In this document: piece by piece, positions 16,656-25,085 of the stretch
Position numbering within the stretch: position 1 is the first letter of the stretch
Layout of the letters: each line of letters opens with the position of its first letter
Source: Eubacterium sp. CAG:274
GTDB taxonomy: Bacteria > Bacillota > Clostridia > Lachnospirales > CAG-274
Direction: 5' to 3'
Assembly: GCA_000432155.1 (NCBI GenBank)
Contig: FR888508.1
Coordinates: 96,041-160,040, forward strand
Length of the DNA: 64,000 nt
Notes under the pieces: model-generated
Told to the model about the DNA's origin: nothing
The model's input: only the letters and a program-made list of their open reading frames with translations
The model's database searches: none
Position numbers and translations under genes: made by a program

Positions 16656-17300
16656 TCATCCTTTCAATGCGTCATTAATCTCGCCTAGCAAATCCTCACT
16701 AACATTTCCTATAACACATTCTGCTGATAAATTGTTAAATTTCACCTTGCCGTAACCTCTTGAACCATGTCCTCCAAGATAATCAAACTCAAGCAATTTA
16801 AAACCTTCTGCAAGCATTTTCATATCTTCTAAAGCTTCATCTTCTTCCTTAAGATTGTAAATAATATCCATTGAATACTTACAACCTCTTATTGTTCTTT
16901 CAATCTGTCTTGGATTTGCTACACCTGATAGACGATTTATAGTATTTTCAAATTTTGTTTCTGTAGTTGTATATACATTCAGACTATTAAGTTCATCCTT
17001 ATTTGATATTGTCATATCAGAAAATATAAGTCGACTTGGTTTATCTACACTTCCAAACAACCTTTTTATCTCATCACAATCATCATCTGCACCATTTGCA
17101 TTTTTTATGCTATATCTAGCTCCCAACATTGAACGAAGTTTGCCCTTTAATGAACTACCTGGAATAATTGATTCATTTGTAATAATATCTTTTATAACCG
17201 GAGAATCTGCTGCACCAATAGCTGCAAACTCACCACCTGTACCAATATGTAAACCTGTTAAAAGCTCAATCTCACCATTAATCCTAATTTTATTCAGCAT
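16656..17300 (-). CDS. csm3: Type III-A CRISPR RAMP endoribonuclease Csm3
   Basis: A 214-residue backbone RAMP subunit that cleaves target RNA at six-base intervals. The catalytic Asp32 is in place (GAADSPVIKD), preceded by the LLTGLHIGTGG strand-loop. The central motif IPGSSLKGKLRSML and C-terminal LGGHGSRGYGKV are standard for Csm3. Length matches the family (about 210-220). It sits between csm2 (14-base gap) and csm4. Target-RNA cleavage should be intact. Confidence 0.92.
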   Translation of the reverse strand: MLNKIRINGEIELLTGLHIGTGGEFAAIGAADSPVIKDIITNESIIPGSSLKGKLRSMLGARYSIKNANGADDDCDEIKRLFGSVDKPSRLIFSDMTISNKDELNSLNVYTTTETKFENTINRLSGVANPRQIERTIRGCKYSMDIIYNLKEEDEALEDMKMLAEGFKLLEFDYLGGHGSRGYGKVKFNNLSAECVIGNVSEDLLGEINDALKG

Positions 17301-17314
17301 AATAAATCCTCCCC

Positions 17315-17731
17315 TTATTTTTCATTAGTATAATATTTATGATATGCTACAAGTGCTTCTGTGTAATTACAAATCAAAAGAAGCTTAGCTCTACTATCCT
17401 TTACTATTTTTAAATAACCTATTAGTCTAACATCATTTAAAAACTTTTTAACATTAGCATCTCTACCTGCCTCATAAGCCAATTTCATTCTAACATATTG
17501 AACATGGCTCTGAGTTTCTACACTTAACTTTTCATTTCTATCCTTCTTAATCATAGCATAAAGCTCATTCATTAATGAAAGTATATTTCTTATTTTATTG
17601 GTCTTTATTAATATTACACCTTTACTATCCTTATCTAGTCCTTTTATCCTCTCCTCTGCTATTTCTACATAATTTGTCTTACTAAGAGATACACTTTTCT
17701 TAACTTCTCCATTATTATCTGTCATTTCCAT
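17315..17731 (-). CDS. csm2: Type III-A CRISPR small subunit Csm2
   Basis: A 138-residue, mostly helical, basic protein. Csm2 forms the inner filament alongside Csm3 and holds the target RNA. Sequence conservation in this family is low. The call rests on size, helical composition, the central IRNILSLMNELYAMIKKDRN segment (split at IRNILS / ELYAMIKK) and its exact place between cas10 and csm3. It overlaps the end of cas10 by 17 bases. Confidence 0.85.
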   Translation of the reverse strand: MEMTDNNGEVKKSVSLSKTNYVEIAEERIKGLDKDSKGVILIKTNKIRNILSLMNELYAMIKKDRNEKLSVETQSHVQYVRMKLAYEAGRDANVKKFLNDVRLIGYLKIVKDSRAKLLLICNYTEALVAYHKYYTNEK

Positions 17732-20078
17732 TTACCTCCCTTTCTCTGTTCATATAAACATAGATATATATTGCTGTTACTAACTGTCTACAATCTCTTG
17801 GACTCTGTATCCAGTTGTACATTTTCTTTGCAAAATTGTTATAAGCATTCAATCTCTCTTGCAATTTATTTTCATCTGTATTTTTTTCATTAGGTCGTAA
17901 TCTAGCAATTAAATATGCAAAACGAGCTATATTAAGTCTGTTTTCTTCTTTTTTACTTCTAATAAGTGTCAGCATTTTATAGAGCATTGCCTTTGAATGT
18001 ACCCCATCTACAGATATAAATTCCTTTATTGCTTTAAGTTTTTCTCCCAAAACGCAATCTATAAACTCATCCCAATTATATGTTGAAGTGTCATCAAACA
18101 ATGTTACAGCATTCTTTTCTCCATTTCTGAATTTTTTACTTATATCTTCCAGTTCCCCTGTTTGCTTAGCCATAGCAGCAATCGGATACTTTTCAGGATA
18201 AATACCTATACCTGCTGATATTGTAAGTTTACCTTGGCTGAATTTCTTTAAACTAGTATGTAGGTCTATTGCAAATCCTATAATATCGTCCCAACCACCT
18301 ACTACAAACACATCATCTCCACCTGAATATACAATTACAGCATTTCTATTTTTTTGTTCTTTATCTGAATAAAGTTGGTACACTCCTTTTGCCAATATTT
18401 TATTAATATGAAGTTTAAAGAACTCTGACAACTTTCTTGAAAATACAGCTGTTCTTGTTATACATATTTCATTCTCACCAAATCCGGATACAAAAGCCTG
18501 TCCCAAATTGTCAATATCAGCTCGTATAACACCTAATCTTTTAATACCGTCTGATTTAGCAACCAAATCGCCAAAAGTTTTTTCAGCTGTGTAATCTCCT
18601 ACCCATAAATTTTTGGATATTTTATACCCTGTATAATCTCTGTTTTTTGCATAGGACCTGATATATTGTTCAGAATTGTTCATCTGATTTTTTAGTTCAT
18701 CAGCTTTATATGCTTTCATTTTACAACCAAAAGGCATTGGCACAGATTTTGTATCAGCCTCACCTTTTATAATTGTAAAGAAATTATCTCCTCTATTATC
18801 AATTATCATATCAGAAAGTGCCTCTAAGCCTATGCAGAAACTACATTTATCATCAACCAACTTGTCACTTCTATGGCATACTTTACACTCTCTGCCATGC
18901 TCCTCAGTTTTTAATCCATTTAGCTTTAATATATCTTCTGCACTATATCTTGCTAATTTTTGCTTTGACTGCTGTACATTAACTTTTCTAAACAAATCAC
19001 GGTAACCACCACTTTCTTTGTTTTCAAGTTCTTCTGACGAACATTCAACATAACCAAAAGCTGCATACAATCCTATATCAAAGTTTTCCATAAACCATTG
19101 ATTAAGTTCAATTTTAAAATTCTCTATTATTTTTTTACATTTACTTGTCGCTGGTACAAATATATAAGTATGTCCTCCACCTGTGTACATTACATTTGCT
19201 CTACACAAACCACATCTTTCAATTAATTCATCAACACAGTGTTCCATAAGCATTTCAAGATAAAAACTTCTTGCCCTCAAGTTTTTAAGTGCTTTTTCAT
19301 CACTTATATTGTATATAAAGCTTTGTATTCCACTTAAATCAATGCTTAATAAGCCAAATACTTTTTTCTTATAAAATTCCTTTGTCTTTTTGAACAATTC
19401 TTCCTTATAATTTGTAATTTCATTTTCAACTAAATATTGCTCAATGCAAAGACCAAAGGCAGCTGTCATCTTAGAATGGTCATATAGTGATATATCTACA
19501 TATTGACTTTTATCCGTAGATGAAGGTATAAAAGTTAAGTTGCTTTCCATTACTTGCAACAGTGAATTTATATATTCTTTTGTATAATTAATTCCTCTTA
19601 TAGCATCTTTTATATTATCTACAATTTTCCCGTAAAAACTCTCACTAAAGATTATATTCTCTCCAGTAGGATAATTAATTTCAGATTTGCTTGATAAAAC
19701 ATCTGGCTTATATACTTTCTTTTCTTTATTACCATTTAAAATATTGAAAATACTTTCAAATGGTATATTTCTTACATATCCTCTGCTACCGTCACCATTA
19801 TCTTCTCTTTGCTTTCTATCTGATGCTGATGCAATATTATCTGCTATATAGGTAATATAACAAAGGTCATTATCATCCACATTCGAATTAGCTAAAAGCT
19901 TTCCATGATGATATCTTACACAATTAAGTATCTCTTTTTGGTCTCTTAACTCATCTATATTTTTTAAATAATCATAACCACTTGTACTATGATTTCTACC
20001 GTCATTATACCTGTACAGTAATTTTCCAAAATCATGTAACAAACAGCCTATAGCAAGCTTTTGTGCTCTATCGTTCAT
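17715..20078 (-). CDS. cas10: Cas10/Csm1, HD nuclease and cyclic-oligoadenylate synthase
   Basis: A 787-residue large subunit of the Csm complex. The N-terminal HD domain begins CLLHDFGKL, with HD at residues 15-16. There is a Zn-binding CKVC...CSFC set around residues 398-415. The second Palm domain carries YSGGDDVF (GGDD about 586-589), the motif that makes cyclic oligoadenylate when target RNA is bound. Both the DNase and the cyclase sites look intact. Three ATGs follow one another after GAGGAGGA; the third (20078) has the best seven-base spacing. It follows cas6 and overlaps csm2. Confidence 0.94.
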   Translation of the reverse strand: MNDRAQKLAIGCLLHDFGKLLYRYNDGRNHSTSGYDYLKNIDELRDQKEILNCVRYHHGKLLANSNVDDNDLCYITYIADNIASASDRKQREDNGDGSRGYVRNIPFESIFNILNGNKEKKVYKPDVLSSKSEINYPTGENIIFSESFYGKIVDNIKDAIRGINYTKEYINSLLQVMESNLTFIPSSTDKSQYVDISLYDHSKMTAAFGLCIEQYLVENEITNYKEELFKKTKEFYKKKVFGLLSIDLSGIQSFIYNISDEKALKNLRARSFYLEMLMEHCVDELIERCGLCRANVMYTGGGHTYIFVPATSKCKKIIENFKIELNQWFMENFDIGLYAAFGYVECSSEELENKESGGYRDLFRKVNVQQSKQKLARYSAEDILKLNGLKTEEHGRECKVCHRSDKLVDDKCSFCIGLEALSDMIIDNRGDNFFTIIKGEADTKSVPMPFGCKMKAYKADELKNQMNNSEQYIRSYAKNRDYTGYKISKNLWVGDYTAEKTFGDLVAKSDGIKRLGVIRADIDNLGQAFVSGFGENEICITRTAVFSRKLSEFFKLHINKILAKGVYQLYSDKEQKNRNAVIVYSGGDDVFVVGGWDDIIGFAIDLHTSLKKFSQGKLTISAGIGIYPEKYPIAAMAKQTGELEDISKKFRNGEKNAVTLFDDTSTYNWDEFIDCVLGEKLKAIKEFISVDGVHSKAMLYKMLTLIRSKKEENRLNIARFAYLIARLRPNEKNTDENKLQERLNAYNNFAKKMYNWIQSPRDCRQLVTAIYIYVYMNREREVNGNDR

Positions 20079-20096
20079 CATCATTCCTCCTCTTAT

Positions 20097-20831
20097 CTAT
20101 AGTTTTTTTACAACACCCATACCTAAAGCAGTTTTTATCCCTATCCCTGAATATTGTGCAAAATCTACAAGCATATGTATCATATTGACCATATTTTGAC
20201 TACCATTTATCTTTAATTTCAGTCTTCCTACAAAACCCGGTATTCTTGTTTTTTCAAGATAAAAATACCTGCTCCTAATTCTATATTCTGCTATACTTAC
20301 ATCTTCAACAATTTTATCTAACAAATTATCGTCCATTATGTCAGTAGTAGTCGACAATGTATCGTATTTTGATATTATGCTCTTCATAATTAAAGCAATA
20401 TCTGGCATAAATACATATTTTTCATTGCTTTTAAACGCTGTAGGAGTAATAAACTCCATTGTCAGGTATCTACTTCTTTTCTCACCAAGATAGTTATCAG
20501 TAAATAAGTCATCAAAACTTGTTTTATAGACACTATAATTTGATATATTCAATTCAGATTCTCTATTTTTTATGTAAATTGAATTATTATTTGTAATAGC
20601 ATTTATTATGTTTTTGGCTGCATAGTCATTTAATGTATTAATACTCCATATCCACTTATTATCATCTATTTTATATACACTTTGACTATACGGTCTAATT
20701 GCTTGCTTGTGCATTTCTTCAGCAAATTCACTACTTACAAGTTCCATAATTGCACCATGCATTACCGAAGACATATTAGTATTTAATTCTAAATTCTTTT
20801 CATCAAGAGCAATTTCTAAATTTGTTATCAA
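20097..20831 (-). CDS. cas6: CRISPR pre-crRNA endoribonuclease Cas6
   Basis: A 244-residue Cas6 that cuts the repeat transcript to release crRNAs. The C-terminal glycine-rich loop GIGIKTALGMGVV is diagnostic, and an N-terminal RAMP-like ferredoxin fold with MSSVMHGAIMELV fits. A candidate general-base His is H25 in VMHGA. The start is TTG at 20831, preceded by GGGGGTG. It is the first gene of the operon, under the promoter at 20874-20902. Confidence 0.88.
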   Translation of the reverse strand: MITNLEIALDEKNLELNTNMSSVMHGAIMELVSSEFAEEMHKQAIRPYSQSVYKIDDNKWIWSINTLNDYAAKNIINAITNNNSIYIKNRESELNISNYSVYKTSFDDLFTDNYLGEKRSRYLTMEFITPTAFKSNEKYVFMPDIALIMKSIISKYDTLSTTTDIMDDNLLDKIVEDVSIAEYRIRSRYFYLEKTRIPGFVGRLKLKINGSQNMVNMIHMLVDFAQYSGIGIKTALGMGVVKKL

Positions 20832-20873
20832 TGCTACACCCCCTATTAAGCAATATATCCTCTTATGTTACTA

Positions 20874-20902
20874 ATCATATCACATATTTAATACACATTC
20901 AA
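20874..20902 (-). promoter_or_regulatory. Promoter of the cas6-csm operon
   Basis: Minus strand TTGAAT (20897-20902) and TATGAT (20874-20879) with a 17-base spacer. Upstream at 20932-20948 is a near-palindrome TGTATATTTAATATACA that could bind a regulator. The remaining ~270-base stretch (20832-21101) contains no gene. Confidence 0.55.
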
Positions 20903-21010
20903 CAATTTTTCTTACATTTTGTCATATAAATTGTATATTTAATATACATTTTTATTGGTATATGTAATTTCAATAAAATATTTTGTATATATTTCTTGTA
21001 TATTAATTAA

Positions 21011-21033
21011 AGCCACCTGTTAACCAGGTGGCT
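21011..21033 (-). terminator. Strong hairpin downstream of the cellulase gene
   Basis: A perfect GCCACCTG-(5-6)-CAGGTGGC hairpin beyond the stop at 21102. On the minus strand it is followed only by TTTAATTAAT, so it is a modest terminator. Its form also resembles the end-hairpin of the IS200-like element at 22890-22913. Confidence 0.55.
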
Positions 21034-21101
21034 TACTCTCATTCTTATTAAAAATATTGCTGCTCATATTGTGTATAAGCGACATTAACTATTTTTTTAT
21101 T

Positions 21102-22709
21102 TTATTTAAAATTCTTAAACACTATCTTTCCCGAATCACTAAGTTCAGAGTCACTTAACCCATCAGCAGCATTTACCCCCTGATTAAGTGCTGCTGAGGT
21201 TTCGTTTTTATCACATAATGACCAATTACACCAGCTTATCTTTTTATCAGCCATATAATTAAGCCACTTATTTGTTTCATCTGTAAACACACCACCATTG
21301 CCGTCAGCACTACTTGTTCCCCATTCGCTTACAAATACAGGTATACCATTATTGAGAGCATTTGTAATTCTATCTCTGAGCCATTGAGTATGAGTTCCTG
21401 CGTAAAAATGGCAAGTATACATAATATTATTGCCACTTAATCTATCCGCTACAACACTATCAAGGTCTTGGTTCCATTGTGGATTTCCAACTAAAATAAT
21501 TGCATTACTATCATAAGTTCTTATTGTATTTATAATCTCCTCTGCATAAGGCTTAACATCTTTACTCCAACTTATATTTCCATTGGGTTCATTACATATT
21601 TCATATATAACCCCCTTGCTATTCTTATATTTTTGAGCCATCTCAGCAAAAAATTCCTTTGCCTCATTTTTATATGTCATAGGATTTCCGTCACTAAGAA
21701 TGTGCCAATCTATAATAGCATACATATCGTTTGCTACAGCATTATCAACAGCTGTTGTCAATGTATTTTTCACGGAGTGATTTGATATATAACCATTTTC
21801 GTCTGTGTACATAGCAAAACGCATTACATTAGCACCTCTTGCTCCAACAGCTTTTATGTAATCATTGCTTACAAACTGGGGGAACCACTGAAGACCGTGG
21901 CTACTCATACCTCTTAATACAACAACCTCTCCTTTTTCGTTACATAGTTGAGTCCCTACAACCTTCAATTGTCCATTTTCACTTACGCCTCCACTAACAG
22001 TTGCAACTGTAGTTTGTTCCTGTTGAGGTTCAATGCGTACATTTCCTACATATTTGTCCATTGCTTTTTTTATGATAGTACAAGCCTCTGCTCTTGTAAG
22101 AGAACCTTCCGGTCTAAACATACCACTTGAATCACCAGTTAATATTCCATCAGCATAGGCTGAAAGAGTTGTATCATAATATCTACCATTTAAATTACTG
22201 AAATCTTTTATTTTAGCCGACTCAACATTATAGTCATACTGAACAGACTTTGCCATGGCTTTCATAACTATCTTGACAGCAAGTTGTCTTTTAATTGGCT
22301 GGTCATACATTTCTCCAGTTGGTGGATTTTCGTCATAATCATACCAACCTTTATCCATAGCTGTCTTTAGTATCGGTGCAGCCCAATGACTTACAATAAC
22401 ATCATTAGAACCGCTAATTTCCATAATTCTGCCTATAACTGACATAAATTCAGCTGTTGTAATACTTGCATTTGGCTTGAAACTACCATCACTGTACCCC
22501 AATAAAATCCCCTTTTGAGCCATTTCTGTAACAGTATTATAAAACCAATCACCTGAATGAACATCACTAAAAGCAACCTTATTATTATTCTTTTCTGACT
22601 GAACTGAACTTTGAATATCAGTAGCAGCCTTTACATTCCCTGCATCATTCCCACAAGCACAAAACATACTTGCCATAAGTATTGCAGACACAAAAATTTT
22701 AACCTTCAT
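21102..22709 (-). CDS. SLH-domain GH5 cellulase (endoglucanase), exported
   Basis: A 535-residue exported glycoside hydrolase. The N-terminus is a signal peptide ending in a Cys-rich stretch (SMFCACG), possibly a lipoprotein site although not a textbook lipobox. Residues about 46-220 hold three S-layer-homology repeats (FSDVHSGDWFYNTV, GILLGYSDGSFKPN, then GILTGDSSGMFRPEG), which attach the enzyme to the cell wall. A GH5 domain spans about 245-525, with acid/base Glu374 (CNEPNG), nucleophile Glu462 (SEWGTS), and conserved DWH (335) and CHFYAG. It most resembles subfamily-2 endoglucanases. It would hydrolyse beta-1,4-glucan at the cell surface. Monocistronic. Confidence 0.9.
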   Translation of the reverse strand: MKVKIFVSAILMASMFCACGNDAGNVKAATDIQSSVQSEKNNNKVAFSDVHSGDWFYNTVTEMAQKGILLGYSDGSFKPNASITTAEFMSVIGRIMEISGSNDVIVSHWAAPILKTAMDKGWYDYDENPPTGEMYDQPIKRQLAVKIVMKAMAKSVQYDYNVESAKIKDFSNLNGRYYDTTLSAYADGILTGDSSGMFRPEGSLTRAEACTIIKKAMDKYVGNVRIEPQQEQTTVATVSGGVSENGQLKVVGTQLCNEKGEVVVLRGMSSHGLQWFPQFVSNDYIKAVGARGANVMRFAMYTDENGYISNHSVKNTLTTAVDNAVANDMYAIIDWHILSDGNPMTYKNEAKEFFAEMAQKYKNSKGVIYEICNEPNGNISWSKDVKPYAEEIINTIRTYDSNAIILVGNPQWNQDLDSVVADRLSGNNIMYTCHFYAGTHTQWLRDRITNALNNGIPVFVSEWGTSSADGNGGVFTDETNKWLNYMADKKISWCNWSLCDKNETSAALNQGVNAADGLSDSELSDSGKIVFKNFK

Positions 22710-23026
22710 AAAAAACCTCCTTTTTGTGTTTCTTATTTTTCATTTTTTAGTATTATAAAACTTAATACTGCCAAATATCTATAATATAATATTAGACTAC
22801 AGAAACAATATTTACAAGTCAATATTTTATTTTGTAAAACTTTTGTTTAATTCAAATGTTCAATTAAATAAAAGCCAAACTAAAAATCAAAACCACCAGT
22901 AAACTGGTGGTTTGAACACCCCCTATAAAGGGAAATGCGTGCTGATTCCCTAAAAGTGAATATTGAAAGGTTTGGCATCGCATTATTTTTACAGGCAGCC
23001 ACTAAAAGTGACTGTCATTTTTTGCC

Positions 23027-23493
23027 TTATTTTCTCTTGTCACCAGTAAATGGGTCAATATACTAATTTAATGATATTTGGTCTGACATATAATCTTCTT
23101 CTAACTGGTTTCTTATATATTCTTCTATCACCTTTTGATTTCTGCTACTGTATCAACATAATATCCTCGTGCCCAAAAATTCCTCCTACCATACTTATAT
23201 TTCAAATTTGCATGCCTATCAAATATCATCAGTGCACTTTTACTCTTGAGAAAACCCATAAACTGTGATATACTCAGATAAGGTGGTATACTAACTAATA
23301 TATGTATATGGTCAGGACAAGCTTCTGCCTCTATTAGCTCGACATTTTTTTCTTTACACAATTTTCGTATTATCTGACCTATATCCGCTCTTAACTCTTT
23401 ATATATAACTTTTCTTCTATATTTTGGTGCAAATACAATATGATATTGACATCTGTAAGTTGAATGTGCTGTACTTTTTATTTCATTTTTCAT
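23027..23493 (-). pseudogene. tnpA: IS200-type transposase TnpA, frameshifted
   Basis: The ATG at 23493 has GGAGG upstream. The HUH motif CPDHIHILV is intact. At about 23131-23143 one A appears to be missing (GAAATC for GAAAATC), giving a premature stop at 23128. Restoring it continues as VIEEYIRNQLEEDY, the helix with the catalytic Tyr and its YxxxQ partner. A second lesion, a TAG codon in SLN*YIDPFTG, follows. The repaired frame would end at 23027, giving about 155 residues, the family length. The product therefore lacks the catalytic Tyr. Confidence 0.85.
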
Positions 23494-23497
23494 GTTT

Positions 23498-23559
23498 AAA
23501 ACCTCCAATTATTTTTATGCAGTTGCCAAACCCTCATAAATATTATAATTGGAGGTTTT
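23498..23559 (-). promoter_or_regulatory. Ribosome-site-sequestering inverted repeat of tnpA
   Basis: A perfect 13-base inverted repeat (AAAACCTCCAATT at 23498-23510, AATTGGAGGTTTT at 23547-23559). In the transcript an upstream CCTCC pairs with the GGAGG of tnpA. Translational silencing of this kind is known for IS200 transposases. Confidence 0.7.
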
Positions 23560-23628
23560 TATATACTAAAGTATTTTTACCTACCCCCAGTAGAACTGGG
23601 GGTTTAATTACGCTAAAGCTCCCAATTG

Positions 23629-23657
23629 AAAATGAGTCCGGTGCAATACCGAACTCA
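23629..23657 (-). terminator. Possible terminator hairpin after rlmD
   Basis: AATGAGT-CGGT and ACCG-ACTCATT arms around a GCAAT loop, with one unpaired position. Only a short T-run follows on the minus strand. Confidence 0.4.
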
Positions 23658-23722
23658 TTCTCTCGTAAGTTAATACTTTTGTCTAATCTTTGGGGTTCAC
23701 TTCATACGCCACTTTCTGGCTT

Positions 23723-25084
23723 TTATTTATCTTTTCTTGACATCAAGACCACCGTCTCCACATGCCCACTATGAGGGAACATATCAACTGGTTGTACCTT
23801 TTTTATCTCATACTCATTTGTGGCACAGAGAATTTTTAAATCTCTTGCCAAAGTTGCACTATCGCATGAAACATAGACTATGCGTTTTGGTTGCATTTGC
23901 AACATAAGATTTAGGAGACTTTCTTCACAGCCCTTTCTTGGAGGGTCTACCACCATTACATCAGGTTTTACTCCCTTTGTTTTATAGAGTTCCGGTACTA
24001 TTTCCTCACTCTTTCCAACATAAAATTCAGCATTATCTATTTTATTATTTTTTGCATTCTTTTTGGCATCTTCTATGGCCTGAGGGACTATTTCTACACC
24101 GTAGACCATTTTTGCCTTTTGTGCAAGGAAAAGAGAAATTGTTCCAATACCACAGTAGGCGTCTACAACTATTTCTTCTCCATTTAAATCTGCATATTCC
24201 AACGCCTTTCCATACAATTTTTGTGTCTGTATTGGGTTTACTTGGAAGAACGACAACGGAGAAATTTCAAACTTTAAGTCACCAATATAATCAGTTATAA
24301 AATCACTACCGTATACTGTTTCTACCTTATCGCCCAAAATTACATTAGACTTTGTAGTATTATAATTTACAGAAACTGACTTTACACCCTCAACATCTTT
24401 TAAAGCCTCTACCAACTGTGTTTTATACTTAAATTTATTACCATTCACAATAAGACAGACCATAATTTCTCCTGTAAAATGGCCCTCTCTTATTAAAATA
24501 TGTCTAACTATACCTCTACCTGTAGTTTCATCGTAGGCTGTAATATTATTTTCTACTATAAAATTCTTTACTACATTTAATATTTCTCTATTTCTTTTAC
24601 TACCTATATAGCAATTATCAAAATCAATTATTCTATGGCTATTGGCAGCATAAAAACCTGTAATAATGCCTTTATCATAACCAACAGGATACTGTGCTTT
24701 ATTTCTATAATAAAAAGGTTCATCCATACCTATTGTATCTTCAACCTCAATATCATCAAAGCCACCTATTCTCTTTAAATTTTGGTAGACTTTATTCTTC
24801 TTATATCTAAGTTGACAATCATAAGACATATGTTGAATAGAGCAACCACCACATTTACTTGCCACAGGGCATTTTGGTTCTACTCTATCTGGAGAAGCCT
24901 CTATAATATTAAGGGCTTTACCAAAGCCATAATTCTTATTTGCCCTTAAAACCAAAATTTCTACTTTTTCTCCTACAAGCGTATCTTTTACAAAAATTGG
25001 ATAGCCCTCAACTTTTGCAACGCCTGCACCTTCAGAAGATAAATCTACTATTTCTACTACTAATTTTTGATTTTTTTGTACCAT
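23723..25084 (-). CDS. rlmD: 23S rRNA (uracil-C5)-methyltransferase, RlmD/RumA family
   Basis: A 453-residue SAM-dependent RNA methyltransferase. An N-terminal TRAM domain (about 5-60) is followed by Fe-S cysteines in CPVASKCGGCSIQH. The SAM site is VVDAYCGIGTISLFLA, then DPPRKGCEES and the catalytic Cys in VYVSCDSATLARDL. This order is characteristic of the RumA/TrmA family. Firmicute members methylate U747 and/or U1939 of 23S rRNA; which site cannot be told here. One base separates it from the yhaM-like gene upstream, so they are likely cotranscribed. Confidence 0.9.
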   Translation of the reverse strand: MVQKNQKLVVEIVDLSSEGAGVAKVEGYPIFVKDTLVGEKVEILVLRANKNYGFGKALNIIEASPDRVEPKCPVASKCGGCSIQHMSYDCQLRYKKNKVYQNLKRIGGFDDIEVEDTIGMDEPFYYRNKAQYPVGYDKGIITGFYAANSHRIIDFDNCYIGSKRNREILNVVKNFIVENNITAYDETTGRGIVRHILIREGHFTGEIMVCLIVNGNKFKYKTQLVEALKDVEGVKSVSVNYNTTKSNVILGDKVETVYGSDFITDYIGDLKFEISPLSFFQVNPIQTQKLYGKALEYADLNGEEIVVDAYCGIGTISLFLAQKAKMVYGVEIVPQAIEDAKKNAKNNKIDNAEFYVGKSEEIVPELYKTKGVKPDVMVVDPPRKGCEESLLNLMLQMQPKRIVYVSCDSATLARDLKILCATNEYEIKKVQPVDMFPHSGHVETVVLMSRKDK

Positions 25085-25085
25085 A

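Larger units (their letters stand above)
22889..23604 (-). mobile_element. Degraded IS200/IS605-family insertion sequence (tnpA only)
   Basis: Subterminal hairpins flank a single Y1-transposase gene: AAACCACCAG/CTGGTGGTTT (22890-22913) at the 3' side and ACCCCCAG/CTGGGGGT (23583-23603) at the 5' side. There is no tnpB. Exact ends are not determined, because this family makes no target duplication. It lies between the cellulase gene and rlmD and interrupts neither. Confidence 0.8.
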
